Notes: generated by a model from the letters alone, not told the origin. Shown: positions 43,019-52,529, counted from the first letter of the stretch. The stretch is DNA of 64,000 bases from Spartobacteria bacterium (GCA_003167555.1 PMSN01000011.1:248001-312000); one strand, 5' to 3'. Numbers and translations are program-made.

Positions 43019-43151
43019 GACTCTCGGCAGAAGGACCGCGCCGGGGTCAGTTTCCGGGCGCTATTGCATCCCATACTTCTTTACGGGAAATGAGAGCCGG
43101 AGTTCCCCCAAAAGATCGTTATTGTTCCGCTCAACGAAGGGACTGCCGCGT

Positions 43152-44408
43152 TTAATTCTTTTGGTATAGGTCCACCGTCGCGGTCTGAATGTGGCCGGCC
43201 AGGTCTTTGTAAGGAATCGCTGTAACACCGATCTTCGTGAAGCCGGCGGGAGCTGCCGTGCCGGTTGGTAGCGATAGATAAGCACCCTTAACGAAGCCGA
43301 CTCCGGTCGGACCCTGCGGACCGGTTGGTCCCGCGAATCCAGTTGCTCCCGTCGCGCCAGTGTCTCCCTTATTACCCTTCAGTCCTTGTGGCCCTGTTGC
43401 ACCGATAGCGCCGGTATCGCCTTGCTGTCCTGTTGCGCCAGTAGGGCCGGTATCGCCTTTGTCTCCCTTCGGGCCTTGCGGGCCGATGCACCCTCCGCAA
43501 TCTGGCGTGAAGGCTTCATTTGTTGCCAGAATAGCGGTGTACCCGCTTGTATGCCCGCCGACTGCATAGAGGACATTGTTTACGACCGCAACGCCAGGCG
43601 GTCTCGCAGTTGGCATTGGGGTTTGGGTGGTCCAAGTGTCTGTTGCTGGATCATACGCGTCCATTTCAGTCGTGGTTTCACCTCCGACGAAGTAGATCTT
43701 CCCGTTGATGACGCCGGCACCGAGGTTGTTACGGGTCACCGGAATGGAGGAAGCTTTTCGGATCCAGGTATCCGTCGCTGGATCGTAGGCATCGACCGAA
43801 CTAATGGAGCCCCCAGCATAATACATGATCCCGTTCATCGCCGCGGCAGCCCCGGCCCCTGGATGTGTCACCGCCGCCTTGGTAGTCCAGGTATCCGTCG
43901 CCGGATCGTAGGCGCGTACCGTCGCCGGAGAAGACCATCCGTCGACAACGTAGATGATCCCGTTAATAACGCTCGCGGAAACAACACGGGTAGCGAAGGG
44001 CAACGACGCCTTTGTCGTCCAAGTATTGGTCACCGGGTTATATGCCTCGACAGCTGCCGAATTACCCGCGTCGCTGCAATAACCACCGCCACCGATCGCG
44101 TAAAGTATTTGGTTTACCGCTACGACCGCTAAGCTGTAACGAGGTGTCGGCATCGGAGCCTTGGTTGTCCAAGTATTCGTCGCTGGGTCGTAGGCCTCGA
44201 CAGTCGAAGAGGGATTGCATGAGTTATCCCCGCCTCCGACCGCATACACAATCCCATTTATCGAAGCGGCCGCTAACCCGTTGCGCGCGGCGGGCATCGG
44301 CGTTTTAGTCGTCCAATTTCCTCCTTGAGCGAGCGCGTCGGAAGCGGACGTGAACGCGACAAGAGAGGTGATAATCGTCGCGAGTATAGTTGCTGATCGT
44401 GTTTTCAT
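43152..44408 (-). CDS. Secreted Kelch-repeat protein with collagen-like tail
   Basis: 418 residues from ATG 44408. The signal peptide ends near ALAQG. Six Kelch blades (about 30-305) repeat the pattern G-x-I-Y-x-V-G-G then [11 protein letters not shown], forming a beta-propeller. A collagen-like stretch of G-x-y triplets follows (about 315-380; [26 protein letters not shown]). A short C-terminal domain ([16 protein letters not shown]) resembles those after phage or spore collagen repeats. Likely surface-exposed, binding or structural. The DNA triplet repeats are prone to length change. Neighbours do not reveal a partner. Confidence 0.85.
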   Translation of the reverse strand: MKTRSATILATIITSLVAFTSASDALAQGGNWTTKTPMPAARNGLAAASINGIVYAVGGGDNSCNPSSTVEAYDPATNTWTTKAPMPTPRYSLAVVAVNQILYAIGGGGYCSDAGNSAAVEAYNPVTNTWTTKASLPFATRVVSASVINGIIYVVDGWSSPATVRAYDPATDTWTTKAAVTHPGAGAAAAMNGIMYYAGGSISSVDAYDPATDTWIRKASSIPVTRNNLGAGVINGKIYFVGGETTTEMDAYDPATDTWTTQTPMPTARPPGVAVVNNVLYAVGGHTSGYTAILATNEAFTPDCGGCIGPQGPKGDKGDTGPTGATGQQGDTGAIGATGPQGLKGNKGDTGATGATGFAGPTGPQGPTGVGFVKGAYLSLPTGTAAPAGFTKIGVTAIPYKDLAGHIQTATVDLYQKN

Positions 44409-44597
44409 ATTCTGACGAGCTTTGGTTAGCGTTGGTTGATTCGGCGGTTTCACTGATGTTCTACGGAAACTGGAAGGCGAAGTTCCAAAATGATTTTCCG
44501 GCAACAGAATCGGTTAACAGCCGGACAGCGCGTCAGGAGCACTGGCTTTTCTGCTTTCGGCTCGCGGCTCCGCAGCTTTCTGCCACATTCCGATTGC

Positions 44598-44703
44598 GTG
44601 GATGACCAAATTCACATCGAGCAGCTCGAAGTCTTCGCGCACATCGGTGTGCCGGATGAAGAACGCTCTACGCCTCAGCGCCTCACGTTCAGAGGGTTCC
44701 CTG
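44598..44703 (+). pseudogene. 5' remnant of a folB-like gene
   Basis: In the 360-bp gap before 44769 one frame reads IHIEQLEVFAHIGVPDEERS, then TPQRLTF, closely matching the start of intact FolB at 49091 (IHINQLELMACIGVPDKERE, then NPQRLTI). The match ends after about 32 codons. DNA identity to folB is only moderate, so it looks like a diverged or foreign copy rather than a fresh duplication. The rest of the gap shows nothing recognisable. Confidence 0.7.
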
Positions 44704-44768
44704 CTCTTTGTGGCATGTTCTAACTTTGTGCTTGCAATCGGAGACGGAGGGGCTCAAACCGGCTTCCT

Positions 44769-45302
44769 ATGAAGCCCCAATTTGTGAACCTGAAGTTTAT
44801 TGCGGTAGCCGCAGTCACACTCGCCTGCCTCGGAACGTTCCCGGCCTTCGCAGCAGAAGGCACGAGTGATCCGGTGACAATCGAGAAAGATCGCATCCTC
44901 ATTCCCGGCACAAACATCTCCGAGAGCGATCAACGCGCGATGAATGCCATCCTCGCCCAATACGATAAGTCACTCTACAAAGTGAAGGGTTATGTGAACG
45001 GAAAAGCTGGCAAGCAGCAAGGCACCTTGAATGATGCTGCGATCGACAAAGCTACCGCTGCGCGCGCGGCCAAGCATGCCAAAGATGCTCATTTCACCGG
45101 CTCAACCTTACAAATCGGCTTCACGGCGAACCAAGACATCTCCGGCCGCACGTCCAACCAGAACAAGCCTGGCACCACTACCAACCAGGAAAAGGTAAAT
45201 AACCCGTCTCCAACGCCTCACGACGCATCGAAGTCTCGGGAATTGGTAAAACGTCTTACGCCGATTTTGCGGAAGTACAGCAAGAGCCAAAGCACCAGAT
45301 AG
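44769..45302 (+). CDS. Hypothetical secreted protein
   Basis: 177 residues. The signal peptide ends near AFA-AEG. A short conserved-looking part, ILIPGTNISESDQRAMNAILAQYDKSLYKV, is followed by a Gly/Lys/Asn/Thr-rich low-complexity region and a basic C-terminus. I do not recognise the family. It stands between the folB remnant and a membrane-protein pair and may have arrived with either. Confidence 0.5.
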   Translation: MKPQFVNLKFIAVAAVTLACLGTFPAFAAEGTSDPVTIEKDRILIPGTNISESDQRAMNAILAQYDKSLYKVKGYVNGKAGKQQGTLNDAAIDKATAARAAKHAKDAHFTGSTLQIGFTANQDISGRTSNQNKPGTTTNQEKVNNPSPTPHDASKSRELVKRLTPILRKYSKSQSTR

Positions 45303-45383
45303 GGCTCACGTTGCCGAACCTTTTGTTCCCGGCCAGGCCGCAGGAAGCGGGCACGAACGTAGCGCCTTTGTAGCTGGAGAGCG

Positions 45384-45992
45384 ATGCGACCGGAGGTGAG
45401 GAGGAAAAGCCATGTTTTCTACCTGGCTTTCTTTGTTGTTCACCTTCTCATCATCCTGATCGTCTGCTGCCGGGATACGTTTTATCTTTTGGGCGAGGGC
45501 TACACGGTTGCGCCCCATTTTTTGGATCCAATGTGGCAGAAGGCTGAAGCGATAATGGCCACTGCTTTGGGAGAGCGACTCGATATTTCCAATCCGCTGC
45601 GCCAGAGCCTGGCTCTCTACACTCATTCCGCCGGGACCCAGGCCGGTTACAGCTTCTTCGCTCCAAACGTTCCGAGCAGCTATAAGGTTGTCTTCGAGTT
45701 CCATAGTTCCGACGGGCGCGTCGAATATGATCTGCCGGAAATCGCGGCGGATGCCACTGGCTTGAGGCTCGGGAACTTGCTGGATTTTATTGGGGAGACC
45801 CATTACGCGGGCTTGCGTGAGGCGATGCTGAGAAGGCTTGCTTACGCCAGCTGGCAGCAACATCGCGATGCCACCCTGGTCCGCACTGTGTTCGGAGTTG
45901 TTAGTGTGCCAGGCGCCGCGGAGTTTAAAAATGGAGAAAGAGAATCCTATGACGTGCTTTATGCCTACGACTTTCGTTTTTCATCTCCGTGA
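45384..45992 (+). CDS. Hypothetical single-span membrane protein paired with the HTTM protein
   Basis: 202 residues. One N-terminal membrane helix (about 11-28, VFYLAFFVVHLLIILIVC) anchors an extracytoplasmic part. A GGAGA sequence precedes the ATG. Its stop overlaps GTG 45989 of the next gene, so the pair is almost certainly co-expressed. Small partners next to HTTM-domain proteins are common, but I cannot name this family. A role as a subunit or substrate-presenting partner is inference. Confidence 0.6.
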   Translation: MRPEVRRKSHVFYLAFFVVHLLIILIVCCRDTFYLLGEGYTVAPHFLDPMWQKAEAIMATALGERLDISNPLRQSLALYTHSAGTQAGYSFFAPNVPSSYKVVFEFHSSDGRVEYDLPEIAADATGLRLGNLLDFIGETHYAGLREAMLRRLAYASWQQHRDATLVRTVFGVVSVPGAAEFKNGERESYDVLYAYDFRFSSP

Positions 45993-46981
45993 CAGCTCTC
46001 CGCCGCTGGAAACGTTGGTTAGTAGAGTTTCTCTTTCCACTGGAATCCGATGCATGGCTCGCCTGCTTGCGACTAGGTCTCGGCCTTCAAGTTATCTTTT
46101 ATGCATTATCATTGCGCGGCGATTGGAAGGAAATGTTCAGCCCGAACGCCAATGGTTTGGTGGGCCGCGAGATTGCGGAGGCGATCCTCGCCACGGATAG
46201 CGCCTTCGCGCCGAGAATCACCTGGTTAACGACCGTGGGGAACCAGGTAAGTCTGCCGGAAGAGGCGATGCTTACGCTGACCTGGTGGCTCCTTCTTATC
46301 GCCGGTAGTTTTTTGTTAATAGGTCTCTTTTGCCGGGGCGCTGCCATTGCCGCCTGGTTTATCCACCTTTGCGCGATCGGCAGCGGCGAGTTGCTTCTTT
46401 ATGGGGCGGATAGCTTCACTACCATAGGGCTGTTTTACCTTATGCTGGCCCCTTTGCCGGACTCTTATACCCTCGACGGGCGTTGGCGGCGGATCCGGCG
46501 GGACGATCCGCGGCTCCTTGGATTATTCCGGCGGGTCTTACAATTGCATCTTTGCCTGGTCTATTTCTTTGGCGGGCTGGCCAAGAGTCTGGGCAGTGGC
46601 TGGTGGAATGGCGCGAGTGTGTGGCGAGCTTTGACGCGCCCGCCTTTTAACGTGATCTCGCCGGATATTCTGGTCTTCTGGAGATACCTCTTCCCGCTCG
46701 CCGGGGTTTTTATCTGCGTGCTCGAAACCAGCTATGTTTTTTTCATCTGGCCAAAGAGAACACGTCTGTTCTGGCTCACCTGTATGCTTGGCGTCCATAT
46801 CGGGATCGCTGTTACGATGGGCATGTACCTCTTCTCCTTTATCATGATTGTCTTGAACGTTGCGGCGTTTGGCGCGGGCCTGATTCGCCTGCCATTCGCG
46901 CCGCATCTTCGGCTGAGCCGATTGTTTAACCTGAGGGCGGCGGCGGAACCGCCTTGCGGTGGCGGCGAGGATTTGAGATAA
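45989..46981 (+). CDS. HTTM-domain membrane protein (vitamin K-dependent carboxylase-related)
   Basis: 330 residues from GTG 45989 with about seven hydrophobic helices. The opening ESDAWLACLRLGLGLQVIFYAL and the central LLLYGADSFTTIGLFYLMLAPL match the HTTM domain found in gamma-carboxylase-like proteins. The long extracytoplasmic C-terminal domain of true carboxylases is missing. Bacterial HTTM proteins are widespread but mostly uncharacterised. It forms a tight unit with the preceding gene, and the TolB/TPR gene follows after about 30 bp. Confidence 0.78.
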   Translation: MTALRRWKRWLVEFLFPLESDAWLACLRLGLGLQVIFYALSLRGDWKEMFSPNANGLVGREIAEAILATDSAFAPRITWLTTVGNQVSLPEEAMLTLTWWLLLIAGSFLLIGLFCRGAAIAAWFIHLCAIGSGELLLYGADSFTTIGLFYLMLAPLPDSYTLDGRWRRIRRDDPRLLGLFRRVLQLHLCLVYFFGGLAKSLGSGWWNGASVWRALTRPPFNVISPDILVFWRYLFPLAGVFICVLETSYVFFIWPKRTRLFWLTCMLGVHIGIAVTMGMYLFSFIMIVLNVAAFGAGLIRLPFAPHLRLSRLFNLRAAAEPPCGGGEDLR

Positions 46982-47011
46982 CGTCGCGGTTGGGTTCGGC
47001 GAGAGAGCGGC

Positions 47012-49081
47012 ATGAGGACTTTCCTCGAAGAATTAAAAAAGCGACGTGTTTATCGCGTGGCTATTGCTTATGCCATCGGCGGCTCGGCTGTGGTCCAACT
47101 CGCTGGAACGGTCTTCCCCATCTTTCATGCACCGGAATGGGCGCAACAGCTCTTTGTCGTTTTGGTCGCGCTAGGTTTTCCGATCGGACTCGTCCTGGCT
47201 TGGGGTTTCGATATTGACAATGGTGCGATCACGCGGACCCCCGGGCCCAGTGGACCTCTCGCCGCCGCCAATAGCCGTCGCGTCTGGGTCGTCGGTTTGG
47301 CGGGTATGTTTATCGCCGTGTTTGCCCTGGCCGCCTACTGGTTTTGGCATCCATGGAAAACGATCAACGCGGCCGCACTTCCTCCCGTTATCGAAGCGCC
47401 GCTCCCAGCCCCGGTCCCGGAAAAGAGTATTGCGGTTCTGCCGTTCGAGAACTTTAGCGACGACAAACAAAACAGTTCCTTTAGCGACGGCGTTCAGGAG
47501 GAAATTCTGACGACGCTGGCCAAGGTCGCCGACCTTAAGGTCATTAGCCGCACCTCCGTGATGCAATACAAGACTGGCACGGCGCGTAACTTGAAGGAGA
47601 TCGCAAAGGTCCTCGGGGTCGCGCATATCTTGGAAGGCAGCGTCCAGCGCGATGGCGGCCGGGTTCGGGTGACGGCCCAGCTAATCGACGCCCGCACCGA
47701 CACTCATACCTGGGCCGAGCATTACGACCGCGAATTGGCGGACGTGTTCGCGATTCAAAGCGAGCTGGCCGAACAAATCGTCTCGCAACTGCAGGTCCGG
47801 CTCTCGCCCGAAGAGAAAGCCGTGATCGAAGAACGGCCGACGACCGATCTCCAGGCCTATGACCGCTATGTGCGAGCGAAAGCTCTCGCCGCCGACACCA
47901 GCTTCAATGCCCGCGCCGAGGCGAATCTCGTGGAAGCAGCGCGCCTCCTCGGCGAAGCGATCGCGCGCGATTCCAAGTTCCTGCTGGCCTACTGCCTCCT
48001 GGCCAGCGTTCATGATCGCCTTTACTTTTTTGGGACCGACCACACACCAGCACGTCTCGCTCTCGCGGACGCAACGGTGCGAACTGCGCTGCAATTGCGG
48101 CCACAGGCCGGCGAAACCCACCTCGCGATGGCCGCGCATCTTTACTACGGATATCTGGACTGCGATGGCGCTCGGCGGGAATTGGATTTAGCCCGTGCTG
48201 CGCTCCCGAACGAAGCATTTGTTTTCGAGCTAGGCGCCTTCATTGCCCGGCGGCAGGGTCGCTGGGAGGAAGCCGCGCACCAGTTCGAACGCGCGCTCGA
48301 GGTCGACCCGCAAAACTTCCATATCCTGGAACAGGTGGCCTTTCTCTATGAGGACCTCCGCCGTTATGCGGACATGTCTTCCGCCCTCGAGCGAGCCTTG
48401 GCACTTAATCCAAAAAGCTTCACCACCCGAGTCCAACTAGGGGAGATGGAACTCGCGTGGCGCGCTGCACCGAAACGGTTGCACGATACCATTCAGGAAG
48501 TTATCGCGGCGAAGCCGGATGCGGCTGGCGAACTCGCCGACGCATGGCTTCTCCTCGCGCTCTGTGAACGCGACTCTGCGCAGGCTGACCGCGCCTTGGC
48601 CGCGATGAGTCCCGATGGATGCCGCGATCAACGGATCGCCTTCCCGCATGCCTGGTGCGAAGGCCAGGTGGCTCGAGTGCGAGGTGACGCCAATGCCGCG
48701 CGCGCGGCTTTCATCTCGGCCAGGAATGAGTTGGAAAAGATCGTGCGCAATCAACCGGCTTACGCCGAAGGCTTATGCGCCCTCGGTGTAATCGATGCGG
48801 CCCTGGGGCGCAAAGAGGAAGCCATTCAAGAAGGCCGGCGCGCTGTCGAGTTGCTGCCGGTGACGAAAGACTCGATCAACGGCGCCCTCGCGATTCAATA
48901 TCTGGCCGTCATTTATGCGTGGACGGGCGAGAAGAAACTCGCGCTCGATGAACTGGAAATCGCCAGCCGTCTCCCTGGTCTGCTCAGTTACGGACACTTG
49001 CGCCTGCATCCCTTGTGGGATCCACTCCGTGGCGACCGCCGCTTCGAAAAGATTGTTGCGTCTCTCGCGCCGAAGCAGTGA
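47012..49081 (+). CDS. Membrane TolB-like/TPR protein, third paralogue
   Basis: 689 residues. The opening FLEELKKRRVYRVAIAYAIGG is followed by helices at about 17-36, 43-66 and 90-112. A TolB/FlgO-like domain (SIAVLPFENFSDDKQNSSFS, VISRTSVMQYKTG, ILEGSVQRDGGRVRV) sits at about 136-265, then TPRs to the end (RRAVELLPVTKDSINGA near 610). The layout matches the protein at 2745-4739 but the sequence is clearly diverged. folB follows only 9 bp downstream. No enzyme motif is visible; probably a scaffold or regulator at the inner membrane. Confidence 0.78.
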   Translation: MRTFLEELKKRRVYRVAIAYAIGGSAVVQLAGTVFPIFHAPEWAQQLFVVLVALGFPIGLVLAWGFDIDNGAITRTPGPSGPLAAANSRRVWVVGLAGMFIAVFALAAYWFWHPWKTINAAALPPVIEAPLPAPVPEKSIAVLPFENFSDDKQNSSFSDGVQEEILTTLAKVADLKVISRTSVMQYKTGTARNLKEIAKVLGVAHILEGSVQRDGGRVRVTAQLIDARTDTHTWAEHYDRELADVFAIQSELAEQIVSQLQVRLSPEEKAVIEERPTTDLQAYDRYVRAKALAADTSFNARAEANLVEAARLLGEAIARDSKFLLAYCLLASVHDRLYFFGTDHTPARLALADATVRTALQLRPQAGETHLAMAAHLYYGYLDCDGARRELDLARAALPNEAFVFELGAFIARRQGRWEEAAHQFERALEVDPQNFHILEQVAFLYEDLRRYADMSSALERALALNPKSFTTRVQLGEMELAWRAAPKRLHDTIQEVIAAKPDAAGELADAWLLLALCERDSAQADRALAAMSPDGCRDQRIAFPHAWCEGQVARVRGDANAARAAFISARNELEKIVRNQPAYAEGLCALGVIDAALGRKEEAIQEGRRAVELLPVTKDSINGALAIQYLAVIYAWTGEKKLALDELEIASRLPGLLSYGHLRLHPLWDPLRGDRRFEKIVASLAPKQ

Positions 49082-49090
49082 GGTTCCGCC

Positions 49091-49471
49091 ATGAGCGACG
49101 CGCTGGATTCCCGCATTCACATCAATCAGCTCGAACTGATGGCGTGCATCGGCGTTCCCGACAAAGAACGAGAAAACCCGCAGCGCTTGACGATCAGTCT
49201 CACCCTTTGGCCCAGGCGGGATGGGGCTGACTTAAACGACGACATCACGCGGACGGTCAACTACGCCGCTGTCTGCGCGGAAACGAAAAAATTCGTGCGG
49301 GACCGGCGCGATCGCTTGATCGAGACTCTGGCCGATGCGCTCGCGAAGCATTTGCTCGAAGTTTTTGAAATCCGACGGATCACGATTGAGCTGCGCAAAT
49401 TTATTTTGCCGGACGTAGAGTTCGTGTCGGTGACAGTGACACGACAACAAAGTAAGCTAGATACTGATTGA
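49091..49471 (+). CDS. folB: Dihydroneopterin aldolase
   Basis: 126 residues, normal for FolB, which makes 6-hydroxymethyl-dihydropterin in folate synthesis. The family core is present: IHINQLELMACIGVPDKERENPQ, NYAAVCAETKKFV and ETLADALAKHLLEVF, ending with a region like KFILPDVEFVSVTVTR. It follows the TPR gene by 9 bp. A truncated folB-like fragment lies 4.5 kb upstream. The alternative in the same family is dihydroneopterin triphosphate epimerase (FolX). Confidence 0.88.
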   Translation: MSDALDSRIHINQLELMACIGVPDKERENPQRLTISLTLWPRRDGADLNDDITRTVNYAAVCAETKKFVRDRRDRLIETLADALAKHLLEVFEIRRITIELRKFILPDVEFVSVTVTRQQSKLDTD

Positions 49472-49610
49472 ACCGCGGATTACGCGGATAACCCGGATGA
49501 AAAAAGATGCAGAGCCCAGTGTAGGGTGTAGCCGGCTGACCGATTTGGTTGCGCCCAGTTTTTTCATACCGATAACTTTCTTATCCGTGGGATCCGCGTA
49601 ATCCGCGGTT
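49471..49610. repeat. Palindromic element with 19-bp perfect ends
   Basis: AACCGCGGATTACGCGGAT (49471-49489) and its exact complement ATCCGCGTAATCCGCGGTT (49592-49610) bound a 140-bp segment with a further short stem inside (CCGGATGAA and TTATCCG). The left end overlaps the folB stop codon region. It fills the gap between folB and argH. Confidence 0.75.
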
Positions 49611-49639
49611 GCAACTGCGGATTCCGTTCCCAAAGGAAA

Positions 49640-51001
49640 ATGCGACAAGGAAGATTCGAAAAACCAGCCAGCGAGACGGCCCAGCTCTACAGCGAATCCG
49701 TCTCAATCGATTGGCGGCTTTACTCGCAGGACATCAAGGGATCGCTCGCGCACGCGGCCGCGCTCGCCGCGGCGGGGATTCTGACAAAGGACGAGCACGA
49801 ACAAATCAAAGCGGGCCTGACCGTGATCGAAGCGGAAATCGCGGCCGGGGAATTTCGCTGGGAGCGCTCGCTCGAGGACGTGCACATGAACATCGAGGCG
49901 GTCCTGACGAAACGGATTGGCGTCGCGGGCGCGAAGCTGCACACGGCCCGGAGCCGCAACGACCAGGTCGCGCTCGATCTGCGCTTGTATGTGAAAGCGG
50001 AAGCTGCGGAAGTCTGCGCGCGTTTGCGCGCGTTACAGCGCGTGGTGCTCAGTCTGGCGGAGCAACACCAGAACGTGCTCATGCCGGGTTACACGCATCT
50101 CCAGCGGGCGCAGCCAGTCTCGCTCGGGCATTATTTTCTCGCGCACATCGAGGCGCTCGAGCGCGATTACAGCCGCGTCTTCGCTTGCGCGGAACGGGCG
50201 GATATTTTGCCATTGGGCGCCGGCGCTCTCGCCGGCTCGACCATCGTGCTCGACCGCGAGTTGATCGCGCGGCAGCTTGGCTTCTCGAAGCTCAGCCAGA
50301 ACAGCCTCGATGCTGTGGGCGATCGCGATTTTGTTTGCGAGTTCCTGTTCGATCTGGCGCTCATCGGCATGCATCTGTCGCGCTTCAGCGAAGATCTCAT
50401 TTTGTGGAGCACGGCCGAGTTTGGGTTCATCACCTTTAGCGATGACTTCGCCACGGGCTCGAGCTTGATGCCGCAGAAGAAAAATCCGGACATGGCCGAG
50501 CTGACCCGGGGCAAAACCGGGCGGCTCTACGGCAACCTCATCGCTCTGCTCACGACGATGAAAGGATTGCCGGCCTCGTACAATCGCGATCTCCAGGAAG
50601 ACAAGCGGCCGCTCTTCGATTCGGTGGACACCGTCAAGGATGCGCTCGGGATTTTCGCCGCGATGTTGCCGGAAGTGAAAGTGAACTCGGCGAAAATGGA
50701 AACGGCCGCGAGCGATCCCAACTTGCTCGCGACCGATCTGGCCGAATATCTGGTGAAAAAAGGGATGCCTTTCCGCGAGGCGCACGAAACGACCGGACGG
50801 CTCGTCGCGCGCGCGATTAAAGCGGGTCACGCGCTGAACAACGTTTCGTTATTGGAAATGCAGGAAGTCTCGCGCCTTTTTGAGGACGACGTGCTGGCGG
50901 TTTTCGATTTGCGCAGTTCGATGGCGAAGCGGACGGCGCTCGGCGCGCCTGCTCCGCAGAATGTCGCCGCCCAAATCGCCCGCTGGGAATCTCTTCTGTA
51001 G
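49640..51001 (+). CDS. argH: Argininosuccinate lyase
   Basis: 453 residues. ArgH splits argininosuccinate to arginine and fumarate, the last step of arginine synthesis. Visible family signatures are VHMNIEAVLTKRIG, TARSRNDQVALDLRL, PGYTHLQRAQPVSLGHY (catalytic His in THLQ) and the fumarase/ASL signature GSSLMPQKKNPD with the catalytic Ser in the preceding flexible loop. Length and start (ATG 49640) fit the family. Neighbours are not arginine genes. Confidence 0.97.
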   Translation: MRQGRFEKPASETAQLYSESVSIDWRLYSQDIKGSLAHAAALAAAGILTKDEHEQIKAGLTVIEAEIAAGEFRWERSLEDVHMNIEAVLTKRIGVAGAKLHTARSRNDQVALDLRLYVKAEAAEVCARLRALQRVVLSLAEQHQNVLMPGYTHLQRAQPVSLGHYFLAHIEALERDYSRVFACAERADILPLGAGALAGSTIVLDRELIARQLGFSKLSQNSLDAVGDRDFVCEFLFDLALIGMHLSRFSEDLILWSTAEFGFITFSDDFATGSSLMPQKKNPDMAELTRGKTGRLYGNLIALLTTMKGLPASYNRDLQEDKRPLFDSVDTVKDALGIFAAMLPEVKVNSAKMETAASDPNLLATDLAEYLVKKGMPFREAHETTGRLVARAIKAGHALNNVSLLEMQEVSRLFEDDVLAVFDLRSSMAKRTALGAPAPQNVAAQIARWESLL

Positions 51002-51010
51002 CGGCCAAGC

Positions 51011-51077
51011 CAAGGAGCGGCGGTTTCCAAACCGCCCGTCTAAGAAAATTCGGCGATTCGGAGATCGCCGCTCCTTG
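51011..51077. repeat. Nested palindromic element downstream of argH
   Basis: The arms CAAGGAGCGGCGGTTTCC and GGAGATCGCCGCTCCTTG pair with a few mismatches. Inside is the near-perfect hairpin GGCGGTTT-CC-AAACCGCC (51019-51036). CTGTAG/TTACAG-like ends extend it slightly. It could terminate argH transcription. Confidence 0.65.
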
Positions 51078-51123
51078 TTACAGAAGCATTCGCTTTTCCG
51101 GACTCTCCTCATAATCTTCCGGC

Positions 51124-51735
51124 GTGACTAGCAGCCACGCGATTTCGGAGAGTGACGGATGGGAAACCGTCTCGAGCGAAACGCATTTCCGAAACGATCA
51201 TCTCGCCGTTGCGACCGAGAAAATCCGCACTCCCGCCCGGCCCGTAGCGCGTCCGTGGACGGTGGTGCACCGGAAACGGGCGGTGGTGATTGGCGCCATG
51301 ACAGCGGAAGGGAAATTCATCTTGATCCGGCAGGAACGACTCCCGATCCGGGCCGCGATTTGGGAAGTACCCGCGGGGCAGATCGATGAGACCACGGAGC
51401 TGGAAAGCAGCGCCATCGAAGCCGTCGCTTTGCGCGAGTTGCGGGAAGAAACCGGCTACGAGCTGGACGAGCGCGGGGAGCTGATCGCGCTGGGAGATTA
51501 TTTTACTTCGCCCGGGTTCACGGATGAGCGCGGATATTTTTTCCTCGCGCGCCCAGTCCGCCTGAGCGCGGAGGGCCACGCGCCCGACGAGTCGGAATCA
51601 ATTCTTGATTGCCAGGCGTTCACGGCGGCGGAATTGCGGGCCATGATCGACCGCAACGAGATCCGCGATGCGAACACACTCGGGCTTTGTGCGCGCTTAC
51701 TCGCCCGCGGCCTTCTCTCGTTCGCCGCGCAATAG
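51124..51735 (+). CDS. NUDIX hydrolase, ADP-ribose pyrophosphatase type
   Basis: 203 residues from GTG 51124. The central part has the order typical of ADP-ribose pyrophosphatases: VVHRKRAVVIGAM, LIRQERLPIRAAIWEVPAGQID and the Nudix helix AVALRELREETGYEL with the metal-binding R-E-x2-E-E core, then YFTSPGFTDERGYFFLA (the downstream proline/glutamate region). Such enzymes hydrolyse ADP-ribose and related sugar nucleotides in the cytoplasm. The start is uncertain. tatC follows after 11 bp. Confidence 0.85.
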   Translation: MTSSHAISESDGWETVSSETHFRNDHLAVATEKIRTPARPVARPWTVVHRKRAVVIGAMTAEGKFILIRQERLPIRAAIWEVPAGQIDETTELESSAIEAVALRELREETGYELDERGELIALGDYFTSPGFTDERGYFFLARPVRLSAEGHAPDESESILDCQAFTAAELRAMIDRNEIRDANTLGLCARLLARGLLSFAAQ

Positions 51736-51746
51736 ATTTTGGCTCC

Positions 51747-52529
51747 ATGGCGCTAGGCAATTTCTTCAAGTTCCGCGACCTGCCGGAAAGCGAAACCTCG
51801 AAGCCGTTTCTCGAACATCTCGAGGACCTGCGCTGGACGATCGTGAAGATGGCGATGACGCTCCTCGTGGCGATGGTGCTCTGCTTCGCCTTTCGCACGA
51901 CGCTCGTGCAAATCATGCAGCAGCCGCTGCACGACATCGATCCGAAGATCGGCGCGCTCCGCGCCATGGGCGTGACCGATTCGTTCACCATCTCGTTCCG
52001 GCTCTCCTTCTATGCCGGCATCGTCATTTCGTTTCCGATCCTCCTCTACTTCATCGCCGAGTTTGTGCTGCCGGCCCTGACCGCGATGGAGAAACGCTAT
52101 CTTTTCCCGGCCATCATTGTGAGCTTCGGTTTGTTTCTCACCGGCGTGCTGACCTGTTATTACTGGCTCCTTCCGAGAACGATTCTGTTTTTCTTCAAAG
52201 ACACTCAATCGCTCGGCTGGACCGCCGCGTGGACGGTGCAGGAATATTATTCCTTCGTGACGCGCTTCACGATCGGGTTCGGCCTGGCTTTCGAGTTGCC
52301 GGTGGTGGTGCTGGCACTCGTGCGTTTCGGCCTCGTCACTTACGCGTTCATGGCGCGCACGCGGCCTTACGCCGTCGTTTTGATTTTCCTGATGGCCACG
52401 ATCATCACGCCGACGCCCGACGCGCTGACGATGATCGCGATGGCGATGCCGATGTGCCTGCTTTACGAGAGCTGCATCTGGATCGCCTGGTTCATGCAAC
52501 GCAAAGCGTTGAAAGCCGCGGGCCGCTAG
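51747..52529 (+). CDS. tatC: Sec-independent translocase subunit TatC
   Basis: 260 residues from ATG 51747, with six membrane spans. The TatC opening PFLEHLEDLRWTIVK contains the conserved Glu and Arg of the first cytoplasmic segment, and the middle has PILLYFIAEFVLPALTAMEKRY and the family segment FGLAFELPVVVLALVRFGLV (conserved Glu in helix 4). TatC is the receptor for twin-arginine signal peptides of folded exported proteins. No tatA is in the window. The prepilin peptidase gene begins 3 bp after the stop. Confidence 0.95.
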   Translation: MALGNFFKFRDLPESETSKPFLEHLEDLRWTIVKMAMTLLVAMVLCFAFRTTLVQIMQQPLHDIDPKIGALRAMGVTDSFTISFRLSFYAGIVISFPILLYFIAEFVLPALTAMEKRYLFPAIIVSFGLFLTGVLTCYYWLLPRTILFFFKDTQSLGWTAAWTVQEYYSFVTRFTIGFGLAFELPVVVLALVRFGLVTYAFMARTRPYAVVLIFLMATIITPTPDALTMIAMAMPMCLLYESCIWIAWFMQRKALKAAGR

